Shown in pieces: positions 53,854-64,000 of a stretch of 64,000 nt of DNA. The notes beneath the pieces are model-generated. The model saw only the letters and a program-made list of their open reading frames with translations. It made no database searches and had not been told where the DNA came from. Each line of letters begins with the position of its first letter. Position 1 is the first letter of the stretch. The stretch comes from Linnemannia schmuckeri (taxonomy: Eukaryota > Mortierellomycota > Mortierellomycetes > Mortierellales > Mortierellaceae), in the NCBI GenBank assembly GCA_029449235.1, contig JANATG010000019.1, positions 806,001 through 870,000 of the forward strand, read 5' to 3'. The translations under genes and the position numbers were made by a program.

Positions 53854-56169
53854 ATGCCGATCCGGGGGTCCACATTCCTCCTCTTCATGGCCTGGCTCTT
53901 CATGGTCGTCTGGTTCTCCATCTCATTCGACTCCACCAATGAGTCTATTCTCGTCCTCGTAAGATTAATACGCATTATATCATCAACACACATACATACA
54001 TCGATACAAAACATAAGCTCAAGGACTACTTTCTGTCATCTTCTTACACATACAAACACACACGGATGAATACTGTCTTCCACCTCTAACGCCTATCATT
54101 TTCTTCTTTCCCTCAATTCAACCATCAAACCATCGATCAACTTGATCCTATCCCTCTCCCTCTTCAAAAGAAAACAAACGACACATACATCGCCAGAGCA
54201 GCAGCATTCGGTCCTCGTTTAGAAGACTCTGAAAAAGACCTCACTTTCAGCCTAGTAGCCGTCGAAACCCTTGATCCTTCGGAAGACCAAACAGCCTGTC
54301 ATCCCGTGGTTTTTAATTCCTCCTTGTATAACAGTGTCCATAATAAGCCATGGGCGGCGTTGGTGGAACGTGGAGGGAAATGTGGGTTTGTGGACAAGGT
54401 CAAAAATATGATGGTCAGTGGGGCTTCTGCTGTCATTGTGGGCGATTGTCAGAAAGGACCCTTAGTGACTATGTACTCTAACCGAGGTAAGGCTTGCTGA
54501 TCCGAGTTGATGAAAGGAGAATGAAAGAAGCAGGAAAGCATGGAAACAAATGTCGATGAACAATATACATCAACACATAACGAAGACACACCCAGTTGAA
54601 AGGGAAAGCATCAAAGCATGGAAGCGATGGTCAATGGGCGGCACTCCGCCACACCACACGGTGACAACGACAACAAGAAGAATGTTGCCAAGGGAATAAA
54701 CATTCCCTGAGTGAAGGCGATAAAATTTTATTTCCGAAAGTGCGAAGAAGAAATGCGTGAACATAAAAAACAAATGTCCACCGGCGGGCAGGATGAGAGG
54801 GGACACACCCATGCCGCACTGGCGCTCACATGTGGGATATGATCCTGCCTTATTGTGCTCGCTCACCCTAACTAACGTGTATGATGATGTCAATGAAAAA
54901 AAGCATAAAACAAAGCATAAATCCCTCATCTCCCTTTTTGCTGACACAACACCTCCGTTGTTTTTTATGCATTATTTCAACCATGTATAGAGGACACATC
55001 CGACATTACGATCCCCTCGGTGTTCATCAGCCAGACACACTACCGAGAACTGAGATATCTCGGCATGGAGCTTGGGCAGGGATTCCTCATTAAGATGGCA
55101 AGCGATGAAGAGGATTTGTAAGTTCCTCTGGATAGAGATGAGAAAATTGTTCAAGAATGGGCATTTTTCTTGCTTGATTGACGTTCTGGAATTACGCTAA
55201 TGAGAAAAAGCAGAGTGCTAACATGACATACTTGTTTTTTCTCTCTTTCAAACCAAATAGGCCAGTGCTGGATGCGATAGTGTTCTTGATCGTCTCACCA
55301 CTGGTCGTGTTCCCATTTTTATTCTTCCTCTGGTGGATGCGACTGCGTCAACTGCGGCTAGCCGATCTGGCACCTCTTGAAGTGGTCAGCAACCTGCCCA
55401 TCAAGGTCTTCTTCAAGTCAAAACTCAAAGAGGACGACCCTGTCGAGTGTGTGATCTGTCTGGACGAATATGAGGACGAGGATGAGTTGAGAGTCTTGCC
55501 CTGTCGTCATGAATACCATGCCGCCTGTGTCGATAACTGGCTCACTACCCGCAAGAAGTTTGTACGTTTTTCTTTGCTTTTCTCACTTTCGCACGAGGTT
55601 ACAGGACGTATGTTCATTGTTTCTAACTATGCCATTATTTTTTTGTGTTGCGATGCATGCATACGTGCATATAGTGCCCAATCTGCAAGCGGGATGTTTG
55701 TACGACGGAATCAACACCTGTGACACCAGCCGAGACACCGACAGAGAGAACGCCGCTGTTGGGTTCTTCAGCCCCTAGGATGGAAAACGACTCTAGGATC
55801 ACTATTCCTTTCAGCACCACTACATGCGATTCATCCGAACCATCTTCGGGAGGCAATCCCTCTTTTTCGCCGTCAGCATCAACATCATCGGCATCTGCCT
55901 CTTCGTATTCGACAGCGCTGTCCCCAGGATCAGCACCCAAGCAACACTCACCACCGCAGTCATCTATAAAATCAATAGGACGAACTGGCGAGGTGACGAT
56001 ACCCTTGGAGTCTATCACTACTGACAGTCTTTCTGATACTGCGCCTACTACCACGATACCAGCACAAGAAAGAGCAACAAGATTAGGATCTGCAGGATCT
56101 GCAAGTGGAGCAAATGGTCGTCGTGGCTCGGCATCAAGCGACGAGGATGTATTGATGCGAATGGCTTGA
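53854..56169 (+). CDS. PA-TM-RING E3 ubiquitin ligase (RNF13/RNF167 type)
   Basis: Five exons (53854-53958, 54171-54486, 54991-55117, 55261-55561, 55675-56169) give 447 residues. The protein has a hydrophobic signal at residues 5-25, a lumenal protease-associated domain (about 40-175, with WAALVERGGKCGFVDKVKNM, a family hallmark), a membrane helix at about 185-207, and a RING-H2 with all eight ligands present: C246, C249, C264, H266, H269, C272, C284 and C287. The Ser/Thr-rich cytosolic tail contains ERTPLL, a fit to the [DE]xxxL[LI] endosome/vacuole sorting signal. Family members sit in endosomes or vacuoles and ubiquitinate membrane proteins. The intron at 55562 splits the RING between its sixth and seventh ligands. 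The acceptor of exon 2 (CTTCAAAAG) is weak, so a few residues there are uncertain. Confidence 0.9.
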
Positions 56170-57110
56170 TTCCGCTGGCTGCTCCGTCTCTGAGTCCTTG
56201 CTTTCAACATTACTACCCATTCTCATTCGCATATCCTTTTTTTTTACTCCATCCATCCCATTAAAATCTACCATTGCATATTAATGAAGTTTTCGCATAG
56301 TCACACATAATACGTACTCGCGTCGTTGTGGGAGAAAATTGTTGATAGGTTTGAATCTGAGGATCTAGTGCTTACTATCCTTATCAATTTTTATCCTTTG
56401 TGGAAAATCTCCAAGTTTTTGTGCCTCTTCCTGTGAGTGTGTGGTAATCATACTTTCTTGGCCTTTGGTGTCCCTGACCACCCACCTTCTCCCAGCCTGA
56501 AATGAAGATAAGAATTACCGATCTTTCAAAAGCTGCATTCCTGTTGCTTTTTTTTGATTCATTCTTTTGACAGAAAGAACTGAAAGCAAAGTAACCAGTC
56601 CCGGACAAAGAGCTCTTTGCTTGCATACGACAAAAGAGGCATAATTGTTTGACGCGTCTTTCTTCTGAACATCTCTTTGTACCGCAATCACTACACTACT
56701 TTATCATTGCACAACAGCCGCAAGTGAATTCCCTACTCATTTGTATTCCCTTCAACCGTTCTTTGTTGGCACCTTTTTTTTTCTATCTCTCTCTCTCATC
56801 TTCGTTGTTCCGATGGTGTCAGATCTCCACAATCACGCCTCACTGCCGTGGGACATATATAAGGTCATCTTTCCTTTCACTAGAGGAGCCTTTTCCCGCT
56901 TTCTCGATATGCCATTGACACCTTTCATCTTTATCCTCGCCTTAACCTTTACCTTCGCCTTAACCCTCACCTTCTCCCTCGCTTCCATTGCCTCGCATCC
57001 TCCTTCTCGTTCGCCTTCACCTCTTGCCTTCAGTCACGCCTCGTTCTTCACTTTTCCTCTTCCACTTTTCTCCTCTTCCTCTCTCACGTCTTTACCAACC
57101 AACCACGAAA
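56170..57110. promoter_or_regulatory. Intergenic, promoter of next membrane-protein gene
   Basis: A TATATAAG element lies at 56856-56863, about 250 bp upstream of the next start codon, followed by CT-rich DNA. An out-of-frame upstream ATG at 56814 opens a frame of about 100 codons that overlaps the main start at 57111. No separate gene is supported. Confidence 0.45.
56856..56863 (+). promoter_or_regulatory. TATA box-like element
   Basis: The sequence GGACATATATAAGGTC fits a TATA box. With the CT-rich stretch after it and the start codon 248 bp downstream, it is a plausible core promoter of the single-pass membrane-protein gene. Confidence 0.45.
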
Positions 57111-58739
57111 ATGTCTTCACCACTATCTAGAACTCCATTACCCTCAAACTCAGGAACAACCACCACTACCAAACGAGCAGGAGAACCAAGTCTGGGTTAC
57201 AGGACAGCAACGATCTGTGGCCTCATCCTGGGCGGGATGTTCCTCCTCGCATTCATGGTTGGGCTCTGTACATTTCGCCGGGCGTTGATTAATAGATGTA
57301 CGGGGGAGCGCTTCTATCCCAAGACGCCATCGCCACCGCCCTTACCGTGCACACTTTCGCAAACTCTGCAGGACCGGGGCGCGGATAGGGGCGACGGGGC
57401 GCGGCAGATGGAGGAAACGAGAGCTGGTGGGAAGGTGAAGTTCATGGTAGCCGGAGATGAAGTCGTGCCATCACAACATCAACAGCGTCAGACTCTTTCT
57501 GCCTTTGTTACTGAAGAAACAGGACCAAGCTCAGGGACAGAGACAGGAACAGGGATAGGGATAGGAGTAATCTCAGGAGGGACACAAAACAGACGTTCGC
57601 AGGATTCTACCACATCCTCGTTCCAGTCCAGTCACATATGTTCCTCCACCATCGTCGTCGCTGCGACTCTTACTACTAGTTTTGCTACTGCCACTGCTAC
57701 TACTATTAGTATGAGCAGTGGCACCGAAAACAATGTTCAAAAGCGACGATCAATCTGGCAGGATGTCTTGCAATCCTTCAAAGCTTCCAGGAAACACTCC
57801 CCTGTCGACAGCAGGAGCATCTCTCCCGCAACCACTGTTTCTGCCGTGGCCACTCTCGCCTCAACCAACCCCACCAATACACCAACATTCATATCAATAA
57901 CACCAACAGCGCATGAAGAAGCTGTCATCGCATCCGCAGCTTCCCTCTACAGCCAAGCACTCTCCTCCCCTTCCTTAAACCTACCCCCCATCATATACTG
58001 CCCAAGGGAACGCGCAGAATTGGACCAACTTCGTCAAAAGTACCCGACTGCCGCGCCAGGGTATACGACTTATCGCCTCCCTCCTGACGGCGCGACTTCT
58101 CCTTATCCTCCTACTTCTAGGAGTTGTGATGGCGGAAATGGTTCTACGCCACAGTCGAAGGCTTTGAGCATGCATGCAAGTATCACGAGGGTTACTTTTG
58201 CGGATAATGCGAATAATTCAGGCACCGGTAGTGGAGCACAGAGGAACAGGCGATCAAGTGCTATGAGCCATTCGAATCGCAATGGCGTCATCGGGACTCG
58301 CCCATCAACACAAGCAGCTACACCAGCACAAGCAAAACACCAACTCCCAACATCAACGTCCCTACCCACATTCCTCACCTCCCCCCTCCTCCACTTCCAA
58401 AACCGCCCCACAACCCCATCCATAACCTCCGCCCAAACCCCAAAACGCAAATCCAGGACACTCACACTCAGAACCCTCCTCTCAACAACAGACCCAACCC
58501 AATCCGAGAACCACATTAGCAACTACTTTGCACGCAATACCCGTCCCTTTGCGCCATACTCGTACCCGAAAATCTATGCCCCCTCCTATGGAGATGTCGA
58601 GGATTTGCCACAGATCCTTTCCATTCCTCCGGGATCACCACAACCGCCACTGGTTCAGGATAATGGCGCTGGAGTCGGGGTCGGTATTAGTTTTAGTTTT
58701 AGTAATATAGACTCCAATCGCAACAGCACGGGAATATAA
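57111..58739 (+). CDS. Unknown single-pass membrane protein, Ser/Thr-rich
   Basis: A single exon of 542 residues from the ATG at 57111. I do not recognise a family. After about 30 polar residues there is one clear membrane helix (GLILGGMFLLAFMVGLCTF, about 38-57) followed by FRRALINRC, so the bulk of the protein should be cytosolic by the positive-inside rule. The rest is Ser, Thr, Pro and Gly rich, probably disordered, with a few conserved-looking spots such as YCPRERAELDQLRQKYPTAA, RVTFADNAN and, near the end, NYFARNTRPFAPYSYPKIYA. The single helix near the N-terminus and long tail recall fungal membrane-anchored sensor or scaffold proteins, but that is only a shape resemblance. It converges on the TPX2-like gene, about 120 bp away. 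Confidence 0.65.
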   Translation: MSSPLSRTPLPSNSGTTTTTKRAGEPSLGYRTATICGLILGGMFLLAFMVGLCTFRRALINRCTGERFYPKTPSPPPLPCTLSQTLQDRGADRGDGARQMEETRAGGKVKFMVAGDEVVPSQHQQRQTLSAFVTEETGPSSGTETGTGIGIGVISGGTQNRRSQDSTTSSFQSSHICSSTIVVAATLTTSFATATATTISMSSGTENNVQKRRSIWQDVLQSFKASRKHSPVDSRSISPATTVSAVATLASTNPTNTPTFISITPTAHEEAVIASAASLYSQALSSPSLNLPPIIYCPRERAELDQLRQKYPTAAPGYTTYRLPPDGATSPYPPTSRSCDGGNGSTPQSKALSMHASITRVTFADNANNSGTGSGAQRNRRSSAMSHSNRNGVIGTRPSTQAATPAQAKHQLPTSTSLPTFLTSPLLHFQNRPTTPSITSAQTPKRKSRTLTLRTLLSTTDPTQSENHISNYFARNTRPFAPYSYPKIYAPSYGDVEDLPQILSIPPGSPQPPLVQDNGAGVGVGISFSFSNIDSNRNSTGI

Positions 58740-58861
58740 GCCAACATCTCCAATAAAATCATGGATGTACTGTACTGTAGCTATTAAAAAGACGCTGAGC
58801 TTCATAAATAAGTAATAGCGTCGCGCTTCTACATTCATATAAAACAACAAAGGAGAGTGAT

Positions 58862-61800
58862 CTAAATATCGTTGGCAGCCATCCAGGACTTGCGCCCCAT
58901 CTTCCTCGCAAACAACTGACTCTCATACTTCCCACCCCCCAACGTCGTCGTCATCGTCGTCGCAGTAGCTGAAGCCGTCATACGCTGCCGCTTATCCTGC
59001 CCATACTCCTCTCTATTATCCTCATTCTGCTCCCTTCCAACTGTTACAGCAGCGCGAGATTGGGAAGACTGCCGTCGGTAGGCCTGTCGCTCTGCCTGAA
59101 GCTGCCTCTCCTCCCGTTCCAAAAGATATCCCTGATCCCTCTCCCTCTGCTGCTCAATCTCCTCCCGGATCCGATTCTGTCTCTCTCTATCAACAGCACC
59201 ACCGTTCTCACCGCGCGAGTTGGAGTAGGAGCTCAGACGGCGACGTTCATACTCTTGCTCCTGTGCTCGCTCATTCTCCCGCCGCCGTTCCCGCTCCAGC
59301 TCTACATCCTCTTGCGGATCAACAACACCGTAGCGCTGCTGCTGCTCCTCTTCGTTGTCCATATGCTGGTCCTGGTACTGTTCATGACGAGGGTCATGAT
59401 GACGGTGATGCTCCTGTTGGTGCTGATACTGGCGCTGCTGGCGCTGATGATGAGACCGTTGCAGCCGCTCCTCCTCCTCGTGGTCATGTGAGATATCACG
59501 CTCCAAAGTCATTTGGCGTTTCCGCTTCTGCCCAATGTTGGGCGATCGTGGCGTTGTCAGCGGTCGTGTTGACTTGTGAATCTCGATCCTGGGATAATCC
59601 TTGATTGGCGTCGGATGTGGCACCAGTCTTTCACGAAGTGCCCTCAACTCTCGCAACTCACGCAACTATGTGTACAAAAATAGAATACAATAAAAAGACC
59701 GTTAGTTGAAAATGTAACTGCATGAAAAAAAAAAAAAAAAAAAAAGCAGAACGCAAGATAGCAAAAGCGTACCTCGTCTTCGCGAGCCTTTTCAGCGAGG
59801 AGATCCTGGGCAATCTTCTCCTTGCGGAGTCGCTCCCGCTCATAAGCCTCCCTCTCTTCCGCTCGGCGATCCGTCTGCAAGTGGACGGGTTCGACATGGG
59901 TTAGAGGCTTGTTTGACTTTTTCGGAACAAACACCTCAGGGTAAGTCGGCAACGGAAGCGCCTTGAACTGATGCTCCTTCTCAATCTGTCGCCATTTGGT
60001 CAACTTATTCCGGAACTGCTCTTGGTACCGCTGACCCCTAGCATCCGTCGCCAACGAGAAGGGCTCTGGGATCGTCAATGATGGCTTACTCGCTGGTGGC
60101 GGAGCATGATGGGCCGGTTTCTTATTCTTGTCTTGGCTTAAGCGTCTGGCCGACTCTGCAGATGATACCAATCCCCTCTCCGTAATGCCCGCTTTATACT
60201 TCTGCTGTTGTTGGTGTTGAGGATGTTGATGGTGTGCATCCGAGCGACTAGGTATGACAGCCGGCCTCATAGGTGCAGGTCGTCGCTTGGTGAGAACAGG
60301 GGACCTTGGGACTGTCAGTCGAGGTTTAACTATCTTTGGCAATCCATGGTCTCCAACACCCTCGAAAATCTATTATCGTAAGTGTATCACAGTACGTGAA
60401 GTCAGTAACATCGTTTAAGTTCTTCTCATTGTGCCAACACCGGGTAATGCCAAGAAAGTGGCATTGGCACTTACGCGCTTGTCTACTGTGTTGGCCTTGT
60501 ATCCGCCGTGCTGAGCAATGTCCTGAAGAACCCGCTCCTCAAAAGGAATCGCACTATAATGCAACGAGATAAGTGCGTCAGTTTTCTCAGAAATGCAGTG
60601 TGTCCAGTATACCAAGCTTCTGATATAGTATGAAGTCCTTACGTGGTCTTTGGCCTTGTGCTGGTGTGCAAGACAGGCGCCTTGGGAATCGTCAGCGAAC
60701 GCTTCGTAGACTACAACGACCAAACACATCAAAAAATGTGTGTTAGATTCCTTTCCGTCAACGTAACCATTTACAATCTTGTAGATGTCACATTGTGCGA
60801 ATAATTACCTCGGGAAAGTCATTAAGGGAGCTCTTTTCCAGTTGTTTCTTCCTCTGAGCCAAGGAAATGAAGGGGGACTTTGACATTTCTTGGTATTCGT
60901 TTACGGTCCGGTTCTGAGCAATAGGAGTCGAGGACACATTGGTCCTTGCGCGCTGAAGATCCTGAGCTCTAGATGACCGCAAGGCCGCGGCGGATGAGGC
61001 TCCTAGGGAGTTTGAAAGACTGGAACTTGACCGCCGGATTTGGATCGAGTTCAATCGTTCAGAAAAGTTGAAGGGCTGAGGTGTCGTCAAGGGTCGAGTA
61101 GACTGAGGCGCTGACGAGGGCTTCCTGTAATCCTTGCGCACAGAGGCTGATCTGAACTCCAATGGCCGGGGGCGTGTGGTAGACGACGACAGGCCCCTGG
61201 CCACCCTGCTCGCCTTCTGCGATCCAATCACTGTGATGGCGTCCTGCAGTTTGGCTTCTGTCTCGGGAGAGAAAAAGTCTTGAAGGTTGGTGTAAACGCC
61301 CCGGAGCTGGTTGGTGATGGTTGTCGTCGTCTCGGCCACCTCGAGCAAGGAGCTCTCCGCCTCGATCACAGAATGATCCACCTCGGGTGTCTTGGGGTAC
61401 AGAGTCGAGCGAGAAAGGTAAGAGTCGAGAGGAGTGGTGGCCTCGGTTTCAAGGGGTATATTTTCTTTCTGGCTATAAGTATCTTCGGCCTGTTCGTTTG
61501 ATCTGCGGCGTCTAGAGGGCGAACCCAAGCTTTGTCGTTTGTGAGGATACGAGTCGTCGCGCTGTGTGGCAGAATCGAAAGGATCGGTTTCCTGGTGACG
61601 GTTTTCCGTTTGGTACAGATCCTTGTGCTCTTCCTGTTGGTCAAGTAACTCGCCGACTTCGGTCGAGGCTCGACGTGTATATCTTTGGTGGTCAAATTCC
61701 TCCGCATCGACTGTCTGCTTCAACCATTCCAGTGTAGCCGCATCCTCCGAGCGACTCTGCTCCTCGACTTGTTGGTCCTGTGAGTGTCGGTGGGTTGGCG

Positions 61801-62551
61801 AAATTGCTTGCATTGACCCTGGTGTTTGGTGCCTGAGATGACTCCTTCGTGAAGGGGTCCCAACAAAGGAACTTGCAGGTGGAGAAGTCATAAGGCGAGC
61901 TGTCCTGCTGGGCGATACATCGTACTCTGTCTCTGTCGTCCGCAACAAAGGCTTCGAGACAGGCTGCTGAACCTTGGTCGCTGCAGTAGTCCTGGATGCC
62001 GAGGTGGGTGATCCACTCGACCTTCTCTGCGACTGCCGGAATACCTCGAGCGACTGGTTGGCGACAGAGACCGAGTTTTGTGCCTGTCGAGACACTCCCT
62101 CCTTTGTGCGAGCATTATCCTCGAGAAGCTTGTAAATACTCTTTGTCATGTCGCTCGCCTGCTGCAGATGTATTGCGCTGGCAGGTCGTGATTCGGATTC
62201 CGTGTTCTTGTTGCTGAGGTAGGAAGGTACCTTGAACAATGAAGGCGATGCAGCGGCATGAACCTGAGCCGAGCGGGGCTGCTCCAAGCTTTGGTCGTGT
62301 TCGTTGCTATGAAGTGCGCTGTAAAGTTCTGATTCCTCCTCTTCCCGCTGTTGCTGTCTTTGATGTTGTTGCTGTTCATGGCGGTATCGTACTCCTGGGC
62401 TCTTGAGAGGAGTTGTAGAGGGAGCGAATAAGGGTTGTTGGACTGGGAAGTACGTAGATGTTGAAACCCTGTCGCGGTGTTTTCTTAGACTGGGCGAGTT
62501 GATGAGGCTGTGCTGTGGCGACGAGGCTCTTGATGAGGAAGGCGAGTCCAT
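58862..62551 (-). CDS. TPX2-like spindle assembly factor
   Basis: Five exons (60809-62551, 60643-60710, 60475-60553, 59773-60369, 58862-59665) give 1096 residues. TPX2 family proteins nucleate and bundle spindle microtubules, and in animals activate Aurora A. The TPX2 C-terminal domain shows at TIPEPFSLATDARGQRYQEQ followed by a basic coiled stretch. Looser TPX2 repeats of the form [RK]-x-L-T-x-P-x-x-P occur several times: RPLTTPQPFNFSERL, KRSLTIPKAPVL with IPFEERVLQ, and KPRLTVPRSPVL. A KEN box (K362-N364, in SQKENIPLE) is a fit to an APC/C degron, as known in animal TPX2. The C-terminal 250 residues are an Arg/Glu/Gln coiled coil ending in KMGRKSWMAANDI. Basic and Ser/Pro-rich sequence elsewhere suggests Cdk regulation. 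A clear Aurora-binding N-terminal motif is not seen. Confidence 0.85.
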
Positions 62552-64000
62552 GGTATGGTATGGTCGACTGACTGACTCTCCTGTAGCGAAGATGATGAGC
62601 GAGCGAGCAACAAAGATGTATTCAATACACAAACAGACAGACAGACACAACAGATACTTTTGACGCGTCTTTCTCTATGGCCATTTGTTGTGATTTTCTT
62701 TTGATTTAGTATCAATTAATGGGCAAATGGAAGCAGTCACTATTCATTTCTTGGTTGACAGGTCGAAGAGTAGGGGAAGAGGGAGTGAACGTACAGGAAG
62801 ACTATTAAAGTAGGCTTGTTAGAGAAACTAGACAGGCATTTGCTTCCGGGATGTTCCTCTCAAATGAACTTCGCAGCAGTCTGACAAGTGTGGCAGGCTA
62901 ACCAAGGCTGGCATCCATCCGCAGAGTCAGAAGGGCAAAAAAGGTTCCTTTCACAGGCAAGAAGGGTGTATCTTGCGCGCGCAGTTACACTGGGTCCGCT
63001 CGCTGTCATAATGATTCGAAGCTATCGCCCCTCAAAGGAAAAGGCCTGGACCCTTTTTTGTGACATTCAAAAATACGATGGCATGATGCGAATGTATGGT
63101 CTTCCAACCGCTCGATGATCAGTATCGTAAACGGTTGCTTTTTTGGTACATGCTCTGCTCTTCGCCCTCAAATGAAGTGAGCAACAACCACCTTCCTCAC
63201 TTTCATCCTTGCCCTCCCTCCCCTCCCCCCTTTAAAAACTGTTTGCAGAGTGCAAGATGTCTCCGACGGGTCACTTTGTTCAGGGAGAAAAGAGAGCGGG
63301 TTACTGTTTTCGATCATGGAATTCGATTCGGTCCGGAATAACACGAAGGGGTTTATCCAAACGAAAGCCCAGGCCACTAAACAAAAAGTCAGGGGATGTG
63401 TGTGGACGCAGTAATTCGCTGATACTGCAGGGGATAAAAAAACCAAACAAAACGAAAAAGGGAGAACAGCGAGCGATCTCTGCCACTTCGACAAGCCCAA
63501 TGCACCCCGGATTTAGCTAGTGAATTGATCCGCGAAAATGGGGCAAAAAAAATCTCACGCACTGCACTTAGAACCACCTGGCCATTTTCAGCTCTTCCCT
63601 CAACTTCACACTGCGTTTGCACCTTCCATTGACATAAATGGTGTTCATGCTTTTGTATTATGTGTCAATGGATATGGCTAATCGTTGCTATCCACGTTAT
63701 CGTGTTCCTCCTTTCCACGTTGTCTGAAAGACCTGTTTCATCGGATCAAGGTCAGACATCTTGTTCGTCTCACCCTTGTATCCTTGCAAGTGGGTGACAG
63801 AAAACAAAGAAGAAGTGGAAAAAGGAAGAAAGGGGTGAGAAGAAGGTTGAATAAGTTGCCGATACAGGAATATGATTCATCATCAGCATTCATCCTTTTG
63901 TATCACTTGTTGTGCTTAGGGCTGTTTTCTGTTGTTGAGGTTTTTATTAGTATTCCTTCGGTCTGTTACCCGCCGCTCTTCGTCCCTATTTTCCAACGCC
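62552..64000. other. Right-end intergenic DNA
   Basis: The first few hundred bases are the 5' region of the TPX2-like gene, with a GACAGACAGACA run near 62633. The rest has only short frames without codon character. I see no gene, RNA or mobile element up to the window end. Confidence 0.45.

Noticed and set aside
1..64000. CRISPR array, insertion sequence, long terminal repeats or viral insert
   Set aside because: No spaced repeats, terminal inverted repeats or recognisable transposase, reverse transcriptase or capsid reading was found by eye. Strongly decayed elements could be missed without a search.

Overview
The window reads as nuclear DNA of an early-diverging filamentous fungus. The best fit is Mortierellomycota (Mortierella or a close relative), and this assignment is inferred from gene content and style only. 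Genes are split by short GT-AG introns, mostly 70-150 bp. Promoters carry long CT-rich tracts, and coding regions are full of CAA/CAG (Gln), Ser and Pro runs. Typical components are a tandem F-box/leucine-rich pair, a very long WD40-plus-ion-channel protein, a chitin synthase and a GDP-fucose-type sugar transporter. No tRNA, rRNA, CRISPR array or intact transposon was found.

Layout. 0.98-1.94 kb (-): small two-exon hypothetical gene. 2.2-5.3 kb (-): BTB/POZ protein, divergent from 5.8-9.4 kb (+) RINT1/Tip20-type vesicle-tethering protein with 11 exons. 10.1-13.1 kb (-): decayed gene with an array of C2H2 zinc fingers and at least five in-frame stop codons. 13.9-15.7 kb (+): GDP-fucose transporter-like protein. 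16.1-17.7 kb (+): METTL21/VCPKMT-like methyltransferase with a long acidic insert. 17.9-21.5 kb (+): two tandem F-box paralogues. 22.15-28.5 kb (+): 12-exon TRP-like channel. 29.2-30.6 kb (-): unknown Cys-rich protein. 31.3-32.1 kb (+): small decayed gene. 32.3-34.1 kb (-): unknown protein, possibly mitochondrial. 36.1-37.8 kb (-): sodium:solute symporter. 39.8-42.8 kb (+): AP180/CALM-type ANTH clathrin adaptor. 43.0-45.0 kb (-): Vta1. 45.6-47.9 kb (+): CUE-domain protein. 49.3-52.6 kb (+): chitin synthase. 53.9-56.2 kb (+): PA-TM-RING ubiquitin ligase. 57.1-58.7 kb (+): single-pass membrane protein of unknown role. 58.9-62.6 kb (-): TPX2-like spindle protein.

How the genes relate. Most are housekeeping genes of membrane traffic, cell wall and cytoskeleton. 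Between 39.8 and 56.2 kb lies a run linked by theme: clathrin adaptor, Vps4 cofactor, ubiquitin-binding CUE protein, chitin synthase (a known trafficked cargo) and an endosomal-type RING ligase. Fungal genomes are not organised in operons, so this is only a suggestive neighbourhood.

No new defence or mobile system is evident. The points most worth checking are the two decayed genes, an exact 17-bp repeat placed as if it marked a newly gained intron, a coding-like stretch hidden in a channel intron, and several lineage-specific proteins without recognisable domains. All exon joins were built by hand from splice consensus and reading-frame continuity. Every intact multi-exon model closes in frame, except that the first junction of the sugar-transporter gene has no clean GT-AG solution.
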